NCBI RefSeq assembly: GCF_000241465.1
Contig: NZ_JH584235.1
Span: 207,497 to 260,603 of the forward strand
Origin: Sphingomonas echinoides ATCC 14820
GTDB taxonomy: Bacteria > Pseudomonadota > Alphaproteobacteria > Sphingomonadales > Sphingomonadaceae
Reading direction: 5' to 3'
DNA: 53,107 nucleotides
Position 1 is the first letter of the stretch. Each line of letters begins with the position of its first letter. The notes beneath the pieces were generated by a model. The model saw nothing but the letters and a program-made list of their open reading frames with translations. It was not told the origin of the DNA and searched no databases. The translations under genes were made by a program, and so were the position numbers. Below, piece by piece: positions 25,748-34,521 of the stretch.

Positions 25748-26503
25748 TTATCCGAATGCTGCCAGGATAAGGGTCTTGTCGTCGTCGGTGCGGGCATTCA
25801 CGCTGTCAGAGTCGAGGAATGCTGCTAGCCTGCTTGACAGCGACTGGTTATGATCGCTGATCTCACCTGCCGTGACCGTTTTGAACAGCCCGCCGAAGAA
25901 GGGCGGGTGGGCGGTACGATTGACGAAATCCAGCGCCAGCTGCTCGAGCCCGTCGGTCAGCAACGCGAGGCGATCGATGTGAAGGTCGCCGGCAACGCCG
26001 ATGCGCAGGCGCGGATTGGTGTCGGTGATGAAATAGGTGGTCGAAGCATATTCACCGTTACTGGGCCAGCTCAGCTCGATGAGTGCCGCGTCGTCGATAG
26101 CTCTGGCAGTGATGGCTCCGTCGCCGATGTGCGCCGTAATCGTGTTCGCCCCATCGCTGATCGCCAGCACCAGTGTTGTCGCGAAATTGGCTGGCGAGCA
26201 ACTACGGCGATCAGCCGCCACAATTATCATCAGCCTGACCTCGGCGACCCAGAGCTCGATCATCGCCGGGTTCGGAATGACGCCCGCGTTCGACATCCAG
26301 TCCTTGGCCCGGCTGGTCATGACGCGCGCTGTGATTGCGGCGCCGTATCCGCCGAGCACCGCGCTACCAGCGCCGTCACACGCGGCGGCGATCAGGAATC
26401 CGGGCGGCGCCGTCAGGACGCGGCATGCATCCTGACGGCGCTCACCTGCCTGTGCGTGGGCGGTGCCGCGTCGTGACGCGGCTGCCCAGGTCCAGTCGGA
26501 CAC
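25748..26503 (-). CDS. PP2C-type protein phosphatase of the TerY-P triad
   Basis: A 251-residue member of the PP2C-2 type. Metal-binding residues are D25 (ERRQDAC), D43 (ACDGAGSA), the HIGDGAI motif in the middle, and the C-terminal DDDKTLILAAF. Together these cover the family metal sites and suggest an active Mn/Mg-dependent Ser/Thr phosphatase. The start is GTG 26503, four bases after the VWA stop. It is expected to reverse the kinase downstream; genes of this order (VWA, PP2C, kinase) form the TerY-P triad described for tellurite/stress systems and later as an anti-phage module. Confidence 0.88.
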   Translation of the reverse strand: MSDWTWAAASRRGTAHAQAGERRQDACRVLTAPPGFLIAAACDGAGSAVLGGYGAAITARVMTSRAKDWMSNAGVIPNPAMIELWVAEVRLMIIVAADRRSCSPANFATTLVLAISDGANTITAHIGDGAITARAIDDAALIELSWPSNGEYASTTYFITDTNPRLRIGVAGDLHIDRLALLTDGLEQLALDFVNRTAHPPFFGGLFKTVTAGEISDHNQSLSSRLAAFLDSDSVNARTDDDKTLILAAFG

Positions 26504-26507
26504 GTGC

Positions 26508-27218
26508 TTAGACGATCGACGCCCAGCCGGCGGGGCCAGCCGGGTTGGTCAGCGTCACCGCCTGGCCGGTGGTCGAGCGAGACACCGCCGAGAGCGAGCT
26601 CGACAGCCACCGGAACATGGTGCCGAAGGCGAGCCCGCGCAGCATCACCGGCGCGCTGACCGAGATATTGGCGAGCGTGGCCGTATCCGCGCCAGCCACG
26701 CCGACCGCGAAGAACGAGAAGCTCTTGCGCCGCTCCCCCTCCTCGACGCGGCGCGCGGCACGATCCCAGCTGTCGGTCGGCGCGCCGTCGGTGATCATAA
26801 AGATCCACGGCCGGTACGGCGTGATACCGGCGCTGCGATACTGCTGCTGGCGCGCCGCCACCAGATCGATCGCGGTGTTGATCGCCTGACCCATCGGCGT
26901 GCTGCCCTTGGCCTTGAGCGGCTGCGGGTAGAAGTCTTTAGCCGACCCGAACTCGGCGACGACCTCGACGGTGCCGCCAAACGTCACGACGGCGATTTCG
27001 AGGCGCTTGGCCGCGAGGCTGTCCTCGCGAACGTCGTTCGCGAACTGCAGCATGCCCGCGTTCAGCGCCGCGATGGGCTCGCCGTCCATCGAACCAGAGA
27101 TGTCCAGCAGCAACACGCAAGCGCACCTCGGCTCCGGGTTGTCGGCGAACTCGACCAGATCGAATCCCCCGGGGGCGAGATCGTCGCCAAACGGCACTTG
27201 TACATAATCGTCCATCAT
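26508..27218 (-). CDS. VWA-domain protein (TerY-like) of the TerY-P triad
   Basis: A 236-residue von Willebrand A domain protein. The MIDAS metal site is complete: DISGS (39-43), the Thr of STPMGQ (about 112) and TDGAP. It has no signal peptide and no membrane segment, so it is cytoplasmic like TerY. The C-terminus (TGQAVTLTNPAGPAGWASIV) is short and hydrophobic. AGAGG lies six bases before ATG 27218 (a second ATG is at 27215). First gene of the four-gene minus-strand operon; the next start is four bases beyond its stop. It likely presents the phosphatase or kinase to a partner through a metal-dependent contact. No TerB/C/D genes lie beside it in the window. Confidence 0.88.
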   Translation of the reverse strand: MMDDYVQVPFGDDLAPGGFDLVEFADNPEPRCACVLLLDISGSMDGEPIAALNAGMLQFANDVREDSLAAKRLEIAVVTFGGTVEVVAEFGSAKDFYPQPLKAKGSTPMGQAINTAIDLVAARQQQYRSAGITPYRPWIFMITDGAPTDSWDRAARRVEEGERRKSFSFFAVGVAGADTATLANISVSAPVMLRGLAFGTMFRWLSSSLSAVSRSTTGQAVTLTNPAGPAGWASIV

Positions 27219-27508
27219 TGCTTACCTCTTCATGGCGAGGCCACCTGCCGACACGGCAACGACGACCCCGCAGACTACGGATCGCAGAGTATCGCGAGCC
27301 TACGGCGCATGGCCGATGACCCTCACTCAGCTATTTGAAAGGGCGTTTGCCGATGTCGATCTCGGCAAACGTAAACGCGTCGCGTCAGGCGCGGTTATCA
27401 TCGACTCGGCCAAACCAGGCGCTGCTGGATCGACAGGCGTCTCGACTCAGCGGAAAAACATCCGCGTCATTCGTGTCTCGTACTAAAAGACTGATTACAA
27501 GTACTTCC
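27219..27508. promoter_or_regulatory. Region between TerY-P operon and integrase, with a hairpin
   Basis: A 290-base gap upstream of the VWA gene and downstream of the integrase. CGTTTGCCGA (27344-27353) and its exact complement TCGGCAAACG (27362-27371) form a 10-bp stem with an 8-base loop, the only clear structure. On the minus strand CCCTTTC follows, so it may end integrase transcription weakly, or be an operator about 126 bases upstream of the VWA start. No gene is credible here; short frames on the plus strand lack ribosome sites. Confidence 0.4.
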
Positions 27509-29332
27509 TCAAGTGCGCGCGGCGCTCTCAATTGCAGTCCAATCGATGAACCCGAGTTTGAGCCGCTTGATGTGATGGTGAAGGTTGGCAACCGCGCGCC
27601 CGAACCCGTAGCCGCCACCCACGTCGGCCGGCGCATGGCCGGTCAATTGGTCGTGTACGTCCTTGGGAATGTCAGCGTCGCGGCACAGATCCTTGAACGT
27701 ATGCCGGAAGCTGTAGAACACGATCCGCGGATCCTTGCTGACCGCCTGATCGATTACGCGGGCGGCGCGGCGGCTCGCTTCCTTGGTCTTGACCCCGAGC
27801 TTGTCGGCCCTGAGATCGGGGAACAGTCGTAATCCGCCGGTCGCACGCTGCCGCTCGACATAATCCATGAAGCCGAGTTCGATGAGCTTGGAATGGAGCG
27901 GCAGGACCCGGCGCGACCCTTCCGTCTTTACGCGGTTCTGCTCAGTCTCAACATCGGGATCAACATAGTCGGTGACGTCGATATAATGGACGCGCAGCTC
28001 GGTTTTCACGTCCGTCAGCAGGACCTGTCCCAGCTCTTCGATGCGACCGCCGGTCATCAGACCGAGCAGAAACAGCCAACGAAGGGTGATGTCGGAGACT
28101 GCTGATTTGCTGTGGGCAACCGACCACGGCTGCGTGAACAGCGGGTCTTTGAACAGCTTGGCCAACTCGTCCTTGGTGAAGGGGCGCCGGTCGCCCTTCT
28201 TAGAATAGCCCTCGACCTTGATGCCGGCGGCCACGTTGGCTGGGATATAGCGTTCCTGGAACGCGAACCCGAGCAGCGCCTGGATCGCACCCAGATACTT
28301 CTTGATCGACGCCGGCATGACGCGATCGAGATCGCCACGCCGCGCGTAGAGCGCATGCTGATCGACGAATGCCAGCTTGCGGTGCGCCCGTGGCATGCTC
28401 TTGGGCATCAGCGCGACCGCGTCGCGATATTCGAAACAATCGTCGGCCGTGATCTCGCCGATCCCAATGTCGCCAAGATAGCTGGTAAAGTCGGCGACCG
28501 CCTTGTCGGCGGCCGCTTGCATCTTGAGCGTGGGCTTGCGCTTCGCCTTCCACTCGACCGCCAGGTCGCGAAGTTTCATGTCGGGTCGAGCGCGCGAAGC
28601 GTTCGGTCGGCGCCGCAACGATTCTGCGCGCGGAGTTTGATCACGCACTTCAGGCGACGCCAACGCTGCGGCGATCGCGTCGGCAAGCGGTTCGTCGATG
28701 CCGGGCACGTTGCCTTCGGCGAGGCTGATCTGTCGCTTGAGCGCCGTCACTTGCTCGGCGAGCAGGGGACGCCATCGCCGACGCGGCGTGCGGCGCTGAT
28801 AGTCGAACCAGCGATCGCCAACGGCCCGATGGCTGATTGCGATTTCCGCCTCCAGCCGCGCGATCGTCTCGTCCGACAGCTCGTCGTCGGTGTCGCTGCC
28901 CGCCACACGCTTGCGGTACGCGATCCAATCGTCAGCGGTCATCGACTGTGCGGTCGGCAGCCGTTCACCGGCCATATCGGCGACCGCGTCGTCGAGCTCG
29001 CGCAAAATGAATGCCACGTCGAGACCGCCTGACGCAAAGCCTGTACCAGACCGCCGCGTGAGGTGGCGCTCGACCAATGCCTGTGCTTCATCGGCCGTCA
29101 GTGCACCGCTGCCCTGATTCTTGAGCGTCTCCCGAAACGCGGCGATCTTTTTCTCGAACTCGCCGTTCTCGATCGCCAGTCGTTTCTCGGCCTCGCGCCG
29201 GTCCGACGTTCGGAGCGTCACCTTGTAGAGTTCGCCGCAGTTGAACAGCGGACGCAGCGCCTCCGGCACCTTGCGGCGGAGATAAAAGATACCGCTGCGC
29301 GGATCTTCCCACAGTCCCTTGATCCTCGTCAT
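27509..29332 (-). CDS. Tyrosine site-specific recombinase (integrase) of the element
   Basis: A 607-residue phage-type integrase with a DUF6538-like N-terminus (MTRIKGLWEDPRSGIFYLRR...). The catalytic domain begins at about 385: R430 (MTGGRIEEL), likely K469, box II R543 in YSFRHTF (the usual HxxR His is Tyr here), H566 (LTGHA) and the nucleophile Y575 (GGGYGF). It is long for the family because of an extended N-terminal and core-binding part. The gene reads away from the tRNA-Glu, and both are on the same strand with only 85 bases between them, so the element should have integrated at the tRNA 3' end. In that 85-base stretch GGTGTAC occurs twice (29344-29350, 29357-29363), possible arm-binding sites. 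Confidence 0.9.
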   Translation of the reverse strand: MTRIKGLWEDPRSGIFYLRRKVPEALRPLFNCGELYKVTLRTSDRREAEKRLAIENGEFEKKIAAFRETLKNQGSGALTADEAQALVERHLTRRSGTGFASGGLDVAFILRELDDAVADMAGERLPTAQSMTADDWIAYRKRVAGSDTDDELSDETIARLEAEIAISHRAVGDRWFDYQRRTPRRRWRPLLAEQVTALKRQISLAEGNVPGIDEPLADAIAAALASPEVRDQTPRAESLRRRPNASRARPDMKLRDLAVEWKAKRKPTLKMQAAADKAVADFTSYLGDIGIGEITADDCFEYRDAVALMPKSMPRAHRKLAFVDQHALYARRGDLDRVMPASIKKYLGAIQALLGFAFQERYIPANVAAGIKVEGYSKKGDRRPFTKDELAKLFKDPLFTQPWSVAHSKSAVSDITLRWLFLLGLMTGGRIEELGQVLLTDVKTELRVHYIDVTDYVDPDVETEQNRVKTEGSRRVLPLHSKLIELGFMDYVERQRATGGLRLFPDLRADKLGVKTKEASRRAARVIDQAVSKDPRIVFYSFRHTFKDLCRDADIPKDVHDQLTGHAPADVGGGYGFGRAVANLHHHIKRLKLGFIDWTAIESAART

Positions 29333-29417
29333 TCCCTATCTCCGGTGTACCCGTTTGGTGTACTCGCCGAGACCTTAATGACAGGAAAACCGCCGGTTCC
29401 GCCAGTTTTGGCGTATC

Positions 29418-29492
29418 TGGTGACCCCTACGGGAATCGAACCCGTGCTTCAGCCGTGAAAGGGCCGCGTCCTAACCGCTAGACGAAGGGGCC
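29418..29492 (-). tRNA. tRNA-Glu (anticodon TTC); integration site of the element
   Basis: On the minus strand a complete tRNA of 75 bases is visible. Acceptor arms GGCCCCT and AGGGGTC pair, the anticodon loop CTTTCAC sits in a GC stem, the T-loop is GTTCGATTC, and the sequence resembles bacterial tRNA-Glu along its length. The CCA end is encoded. Its 3' end faces the integrase, the usual position of attB for tRNA-targeting recombinases. No second copy of its 3' part is found in the window, so the other attachment repeat lies beyond the left edge. Confidence 0.95.
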
Positions 29493-29572
29493 GTGCCCGA
29501 ATGCTCGGGAGCGAAGGGCCGGTTAGGCAAAGCGGACGGGTTGGTCAACCCATTGTGTCGCATTTGTTGAAA

Positions 29573-31348
29573 TCAATCGGCCCAGGCGGCGTCATCAATG
29601 TGCAGTTCGGCGGCGGGGCGGGTGCCCCAATCGTCGATCCGTGCGCGGCCCGCCAGCCACAGGCGGCGGTGCGGGGCGGCCCCCAGCAAGGCCTGGCCAA
29701 GCGCGGTCTCGGCCTGGCGGAAGGCGACCGCCTTCAGCGTGCCGCCGCCGCCGCCCGGGCAATCGCCGCTGACGATCGCGCGGACATGGCCGTTGCCGAC
29801 CACATCGGCTTTGAGGATGCGGACCGGCCCTGCAACCACGCGCGGTTGCGGCCAGCCCATGCCATAGGGGCCGCCGGCCTCCATCGTCGTCACCAGATCG
29901 GGCGTCACGCCGCGCGCGCTCAGCACGGCGTCGAGCAGCAAGGCGCGGTCGCCCATCGCGCGGGTGACGGCGGCGTCGAGGCGCTCGCTCAGAAAGTCGC
30001 CAAAGGCGTCGATGCGGTCCTCGGCAATCGTCAGGCCCGCGGCCATCGCATGGCCGCCGCCTGCCACCAGCAAATCGGCCTCTTTCGCCGCGAGCACGGC
30101 GGCCCCCAGATCGACGCCGGGGATCGACCGCCCCGAGCCCTTGCCGACGCCCGCATCGTCAAGCGCGATGACGAGCGCAGGGCGGCCGAACTTCTCCTTC
30201 AGGCGTCCAGCCACGATGCCGATCACGCCGGGGTGCCAGCCATGCCCGGCAACGACGATCACCGCGCGGTTGCTCTTGTGCGCGGCGAGCGTTTCGGCGG
30301 CTTCCTGCACGATGCCCTCTATCGCGCGACGTTCTTCGTTGAGCTGGTCCAGCTCGGTCGCAATTCGCTCGGCTTCGCCGGGGTCGCGCGTGGTGAGCAA
30401 GCGGACGCCGAGATCGGACTTGCCGACGCGCCCGCCGGCATTGATGCGCGGCCCGAGCGCGAAGCCAAGGTCGGTGCTGGTCGGCGCGCGGGTGAGCCGC
30501 GAGGCGGTGAGCAGCGCGTCGATCCCGATATTGCCGCGCTTGGCCATCACCTTCAGCCCTTGTGCGACGAAGGCGCGGTTGAGGCCTTTGAGCGAGGCGA
30601 CATCGGCGACGGTGCCGAGGGCCACCAGATCGAGCAGATCGAGCAATTTCGGCTCAGGACGATCGGTGAAAAAACCGCGCGTGCGCAGTGTGCGGATCAG
30701 CGCGGCACCGAGCAGAAAGGCGACGCCGACCGCAGCGAGATGGCCATGCGCCGACCCCTCGGTCTCGTCGAGCCGATTGGGGTTCACCAAGGCAAGCGCA
30801 TGGGGCAGGGCGCTCGCGCATTTGTGATGATCGACCACCACCACGTCGACACCCGCGACGCGCGCCATCTCCAGCGCTTCGAACGCCTGCGCGCCGCAAT
30901 CAACGGTGATGATGAGGCTCGCGCCCTCGTCCTTCAGGCGCACCAGCGCCGGGCCGGACGGGCCATAGCCCTCCATCAACCGATCCGGGATATAAGGCCG
31001 CGCCTCCAGGCCGAGCTCGCGCAACAGCAGGATCATCAGCGCCGCCGAGGTGGCACCATCGACGTCATAATCGCCGAACACCGCGACCTGCTCGCCTGCT
31101 TGCACCGCGTCGGCAAGGCGGTGGGCGGCGCGGTCCATGTCGCGGAAGATCGACGGATCGGGCATGAAGGCGCGGATGCTGGGGGCCTTGTGCGCCGCCA
31201 GCGCCTCGCGCGGGCAGCCGCGCGCCAGCAGCAATTGCGTGACGAGATCGTCGGGCGCGAAGCCGGGGTCGCGTGCGTCGGTCTCCAGCATGCGCCAGCG
31301 CCACGGCTGGCCAAGAATCGAACGGGTGATGTTGAGGACGGTGTTCAT
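29573..31348 (-). CDS. recJ: Single-stranded-DNA-specific 5'-3' exonuclease RecJ
   Basis: A 591-residue DHH-family enzyme that degrades single-stranded DNA 5' to 3' in recombination and mismatch repair. The family motifs are GDYDVDG (92-98), the DHH motif VVVVDHHKC (D173-H175), a later LGPRINAGGRVG loop, and the DHHA1 GGGHAMAAGLTI near 435. Length matches the family. This is the first core gene to the right of the tRNA-Glu and seems complete; it ends 80 bases from the tRNA 5' end and starts 104 bases from the divergent acylase gene. Confidence 0.95.
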   Translation of the reverse strand: MNTVLNITRSILGQPWRWRMLETDARDPGFAPDDLVTQLLLARGCPREALAAHKAPSIRAFMPDPSIFRDMDRAAHRLADAVQAGEQVAVFGDYDVDGATSAALMILLLRELGLEARPYIPDRLMEGYGPSGPALVRLKDEGASLIITVDCGAQAFEALEMARVAGVDVVVVDHHKCASALPHALALVNPNRLDETEGSAHGHLAAVGVAFLLGAALIRTLRTRGFFTDRPEPKLLDLLDLVALGTVADVASLKGLNRAFVAQGLKVMAKRGNIGIDALLTASRLTRAPTSTDLGFALGPRINAGGRVGKSDLGVRLLTTRDPGEAERIATELDQLNEERRAIEGIVQEAAETLAAHKSNRAVIVVAGHGWHPGVIGIVAGRLKEKFGRPALVIALDDAGVGKGSGRSIPGVDLGAAVLAAKEADLLVAGGGHAMAAGLTIAEDRIDAFGDFLSERLDAAVTRAMGDRALLLDAVLSARGVTPDLVTTMEAGGPYGMGWPQPRVVAGPVRILKADVVGNGHVRAIVSGDCPGGGGGTLKAVAFRQAETALGQALLGAAPHRRLWLAGRARIDDWGTRPAAELHIDDAAWAD

Positions 31349-31452
31349 TGCCGCCCTCCTACGCCGATGTCGCCTTCGCGCAAATCATCGGGCCGCTGGA
31401 CCGGGCGAACGCGCTGTGCGACGACTATCTGAAAATAGGGGGAGGACGGACG

Positions 31453-33744
31453 ATGCGGTATCTGGCGAGCACGGCATTGGGAGTGGCGCTGTTGGCGACG
31501 ACGCCCGTCTCGGCGGCCCCGGCCCCGGCGCATTACGCCGCGACGATTACCCGCACGACCTTCGGCATTCCGCATATCCGCGCGACCACCTGGGGTGGCC
31601 TCGGCTACGGCGTCGCTTATGCTTATGCGCAGGACAATCTGTGCATGCTCGCCGAGGAGTTCGCCACTGTCGCGGGCGAGCGATCCCGCTGGTTCGGGCC
31701 GAAGGAGAGCGCAGTGCTCGGCTTCGACAAGATCGACAATCTGTCGTCGGATGTCTTCTTCCGTTCGGTGATCGATGTGCCGACGCTCCGGGCGGGCATG
31801 GCGCGCGGCAATCCCACCACGCGTGCGCTCGTGCGCGGCTATGTTGCCGGATATAACAAGCTGTTGCGCGACATCGGTCCAGCGGGTGTGCCGAGCGCCT
31901 GCCGGGGCAAGGGCTGGGTGCGCCCGATCACGCTTGATGACATGCTGCGGCTGAACGAAAAGCAGATGTTGCTGGCGAGCTCGCTGGCGTTGGCACCACT
32001 GGTTGTCCACGCGGTGCCGCCCGGCGCGGCGCAGGCTGCGCTGGTTCCCGGTGAAGACCCGCTGCGGCAACGCGACATTGGTTTTGGCAGCAACGGCTGG
32101 GCCTTCGGCAAGGACGTCACCGCCAACGGTCGCGGCCTTGTTGTCGGAAACCCGCATTTTCCGTGGAACGGGCCGTCGCGCTTCTATGAAATGCACCTGA
32201 CCTTGCCCGGCCAGTATGATGCGATGGGGGTAGGGATCGCCGGCGCGCCGGTGGTCACGCTTGGCTTCAACAAGGATGTCGCCTGGACGCATACGGTTAC
32301 GGCGGCGCAGCATTTCACGGTGTTCCAGCTCAAGCTCGATCCCGCTGACCCGACCAAATATCTGGTCGATGGCAAGAGCGAGGCGATGCGGCGACAGGTG
32401 ATCTCGGTGCCCATGCCGGATGGCGCTCCGCCGGTAGAACGCACCACCTATGCGACGCGTTACGGGCCGATTGTCTACAATCCGCTGGCCGGGTTCGGCT
32501 GGACCAAGACGCAGGCGTATGCGCTGCGCGATGCCAACCACAACAACCAGCGCGCGCTGGAAACGTGGGTGGCGATCGGGCAAGCGCGCAGCGTGGGCGA
32601 GGTGCGCGCGGCGGTCGAGCGGACGCTGGGCATTCCGTGGGTCAACACCATCGCCGCCGACCGCGCCGGAAATGCCCTCCATGCCGATGTGACGGCCGTG
32701 CCCAACGTATCGGCAGACAAAGTGCGCGCGTGCGGGATGCCGCTATCGGCAGTGCTGAAGGGCAAGCTCATTTTGCTGGATGGCAGTCGCTCGGCCTGCG
32801 ATTGGGATCGCGCTACGGGCACGCCGGTCGCCGGGCTAATGCCCGCGCGCGACCAGGCAGTGCTGGAACGCCAGGACTATGTCGCCAACAGCAACGACAG
32901 TTATTGGCTGAGCAACCCCAAGGTGCCTGCCTTGATCCGCTCGCCCATCCTCGGCACGACCGAGAGCGAGCGGACGCTGCGGACGCGTTCAGGCCTGATC
33001 GAGATCGATCGGCGGCTGAGCGGCAGCGATGGATTGCCGGGCACCAAGGTTGATCCCGCCGCCGCCGAAGCGATGGCCTTTGCCAATAAGAGTCTGGCGG
33101 CTGAACTCGCGGTGGACCCGCTGCTGGCTTTGTGTCGCGGGCAGGAGGATGTGGCGGCGGCGTGCGCGGCGCTGGGCGGGTGGGACCGGCGCTTCAATCT
33201 CGATAGCCGCGGCGCGTATCTGTTCGCGACCTTCTGGGAGGGCGTGCGGTCCCTGCCGGGGCTGTGGGCGGTGCCGTTCGACAAGGCTGATCCCGTCCAC
33301 ACGCCGCGCGATTTCGTGACGAGCGGGGCGAAAGGGGCGAAACTGCTCGCCGCGCTGAAGGCGGCGGCGGCTACGCTGGCAAAGCAGGGCATCGCGCTCG
33401 ACGCGCGCTGGGGCGACGTCCAGTTCGCGGTGCGCGGGCAGGACCATATCCCGATCCACGGCGCGTCCGGGCAATTGGGCGTGCTCAACGTCCAGCAATC
33501 GGACCCCGTTCCGGGCGGGATCGTGCCGAAGCATGGGTCAAGCTACGTTCAGATTGTCACCTTCGACACGGTAGGGCCGGTGGCGGACGCGCTGCTCAGC
33601 TATTCGCAGTCGACCGATCCGGCATCGCCCCATTTCGGCGACCAGACCCGCGAATTTTCGGCGAAGCGGTTCCACCATTTGCCCTTTACCGAGGCGCAGA
33701 TCCTGGCAGACGGGGGGCACAGGAGCGTGCGGATCAGCGAATAA
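31453..33744 (+). CDS. Secreted penicillin-acylase-family N-terminal nucleophile hydrolase
   Basis: A 763-residue precursor. Residues 1-21 are a signal peptide (MRYLASTALGVALLATTPVSA). The alpha chain would cover about 22-210. The beta chain begins at S213 in FGSNGWAFG; this Ser becomes the free N-terminal nucleophile after self-cleavage, as in penicillin G acylase and AHL/aculeacin acylases. VVGNPHFPWNGPSRFYEMHL (about 234-253) is the oxyanion and substrate-pocket region typical of the AHL-acylase/PvdQ branch. Its likely substrates are N-acyl amides such as acyl-homoserine lactones or lipopeptides, but specificity cannot be read. ATG 31453 follows GGAGGA by about seven bases, and longer upstream extensions lack a signal sequence. 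Confidence 0.88.
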   Translation: MRYLASTALGVALLATTPVSAAPAPAHYAATITRTTFGIPHIRATTWGGLGYGVAYAYAQDNLCMLAEEFATVAGERSRWFGPKESAVLGFDKIDNLSSDVFFRSVIDVPTLRAGMARGNPTTRALVRGYVAGYNKLLRDIGPAGVPSACRGKGWVRPITLDDMLRLNEKQMLLASSLALAPLVVHAVPPGAAQAALVPGEDPLRQRDIGFGSNGWAFGKDVTANGRGLVVGNPHFPWNGPSRFYEMHLTLPGQYDAMGVGIAGAPVVTLGFNKDVAWTHTVTAAQHFTVFQLKLDPADPTKYLVDGKSEAMRRQVISVPMPDGAPPVERTTYATRYGPIVYNPLAGFGWTKTQAYALRDANHNNQRALETWVAIGQARSVGEVRAAVERTLGIPWVNTIAADRAGNALHADVTAVPNVSADKVRACGMPLSAVLKGKLILLDGSRSACDWDRATGTPVAGLMPARDQAVLERQDYVANSNDSYWLSNPKVPALIRSPILGTTESERTLRTRSGLIEIDRRLSGSDGLPGTKVDPAAAEAMAFANKSLAAELAVDPLLALCRGQEDVAAACAALGGWDRRFNLDSRGAYLFATFWEGVRSLPGLWAVPFDKADPVHTPRDFVTSGAKGAKLLAALKAAAATLAKQGIALDARWGDVQFAVRGQDHIPIHGASGQLGVLNVQQSDPVPGGIVPKHGSSYVQIVTFDTVGPVADALLSYSQSTDPASPHFGDQTREFSAKRFHHLPFTEAQILADGGHRSVRISE

Positions 33745-33753
33745 GCGGATCGA

Positions 33754-34434
33754 TCACGCCTTGATCCAATTGCCCTCGCGAAACCATTTGGTGACGATGT
33801 ATTTGGTCCCCTGAACCACCGGCATGCCTTCGTGCAGCGTGGCGGTGTTGCGGTCGCCATCGGGCTTCATGTTGTTCCAGGTGAGCAGCAAGCCCTTTTT
33901 CGGGGCGACGCGGATGCCGATGGTGGGGAACCATGTCGCGCCCCCTTCCTCGACATCGTTGAGGTAGATCATCGCCGTCCAGGTGCGCTGGCCGCCGGTT
34001 TCCACCATCTTGGGCCAATAGGCCTGGGCTTCGTTGAAATAGTCGAAATGTGCGCGGAAATGCTGGCCGACCGCATAACGCTGCCCTTGCATCGTTTCGC
34101 CGTGGACGGGATCGATGCCAAGCAGATCGGCAATCGCCTCATCGGTCGGGCGGACGTCGGGCGACCAGCGATCCATGTCGCAACTGTCGCTGGTGCGAAA
34201 ATCCTGCACCGATTCCTCGGCCAAGACGGTCGAGCGGCGGCGATTGGCGTCGATTAGCGCCACCAGCCGGTCACAGGTCGCGGCATCGAGGAAATCGGGG
34301 TGATAGAAAATCTGCGCTTCGTCGACCTTGGCGCGCTTCACGGCCGGATTGGCATCGAGCCGACGGGAAACGGATTCGCCGACCAGGCGGCGCACAGGCG
34401 AGGGGCCGCCGGGTTTCTTTGCAAACAGAGCCAT
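33754..34434 (-). CDS. Prolyl 4-hydroxylase-like 2OG-Fe(II) oxygenase
   Basis: 226 residues. The double-stranded beta-helix carries H129-x-D131 (FRAHFDYF), H201 (LHEGMPV) and K211 for 2-oxoglutarate, the pattern of P4Hc-type prolyl hydroxylases. GGATWFP and NNMKPDG are family-typical. Residues 1-40 are basic and variable. Bacterial members hydroxylate proline or other residues in proteins or peptides. It converges with the acylase gene (stop codons within ten bases). ATG 34434 is preferred because the upstream frame (to 34470) contains the A/T-rich flank of a terminator region. Confidence 0.88.
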   Translation of the reverse strand: MALFAKKPGGPSPVRRLVGESVSRRLDANPAVKRAKVDEAQIFYHPDFLDAATCDRLVALIDANRRRSTVLAEESVQDFRTSDSCDMDRWSPDVRPTDEAIADLLGIDPVHGETMQGQRYAVGQHFRAHFDYFNEAQAYWPKMVETGGQRTWTAMIYLNDVEEGGATWFPTIGIRVAPKKGLLLTWNNMKPDGDRNTATLHEGMPVVQGTKYIVTKWFREGNWIKA

Positions 34435-34481
34435 GGCGCGGGACTTTGCCGTGCGCGCTCGAAAAAACAACTCGAAAAAAG

Positions 34482-34511
34482 AGGGGCCGCAAACCCTGGT
34501 TTGCGGCCCCT
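34482..34511 (-). terminator. Intrinsic terminator of the RcnB-family gene
   Basis: A 14-bp perfect inverted repeat (34482-34495 and 34498-34511, 2-base loop) is followed on the minus strand by TCTTTTTTC, a classic rho-independent terminator, ten bases beyond the stop at 34522. Confidence 0.9.
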
Positions 34512-34521
34512 GATCGTGTGG

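Noticed and set aside
27232..27832. Short plus-strand frames between TerY-P operon and integrase
   Set aside because: Overlap the integrase 3' end or lack a ribosome site; no motif.
29333..29417. Second att copy next to the integrase
   Set aside because: No repeat of the tRNA 3' end found here or elsewhere in the window.
29501..31432. 643-codon frame opposite recJ
   Set aside because: Covers recJ and the tRNA-Glu; composition is typical of an antisense shadow (Arg/Ala/Gly/His-rich), while recJ motifs are complete.
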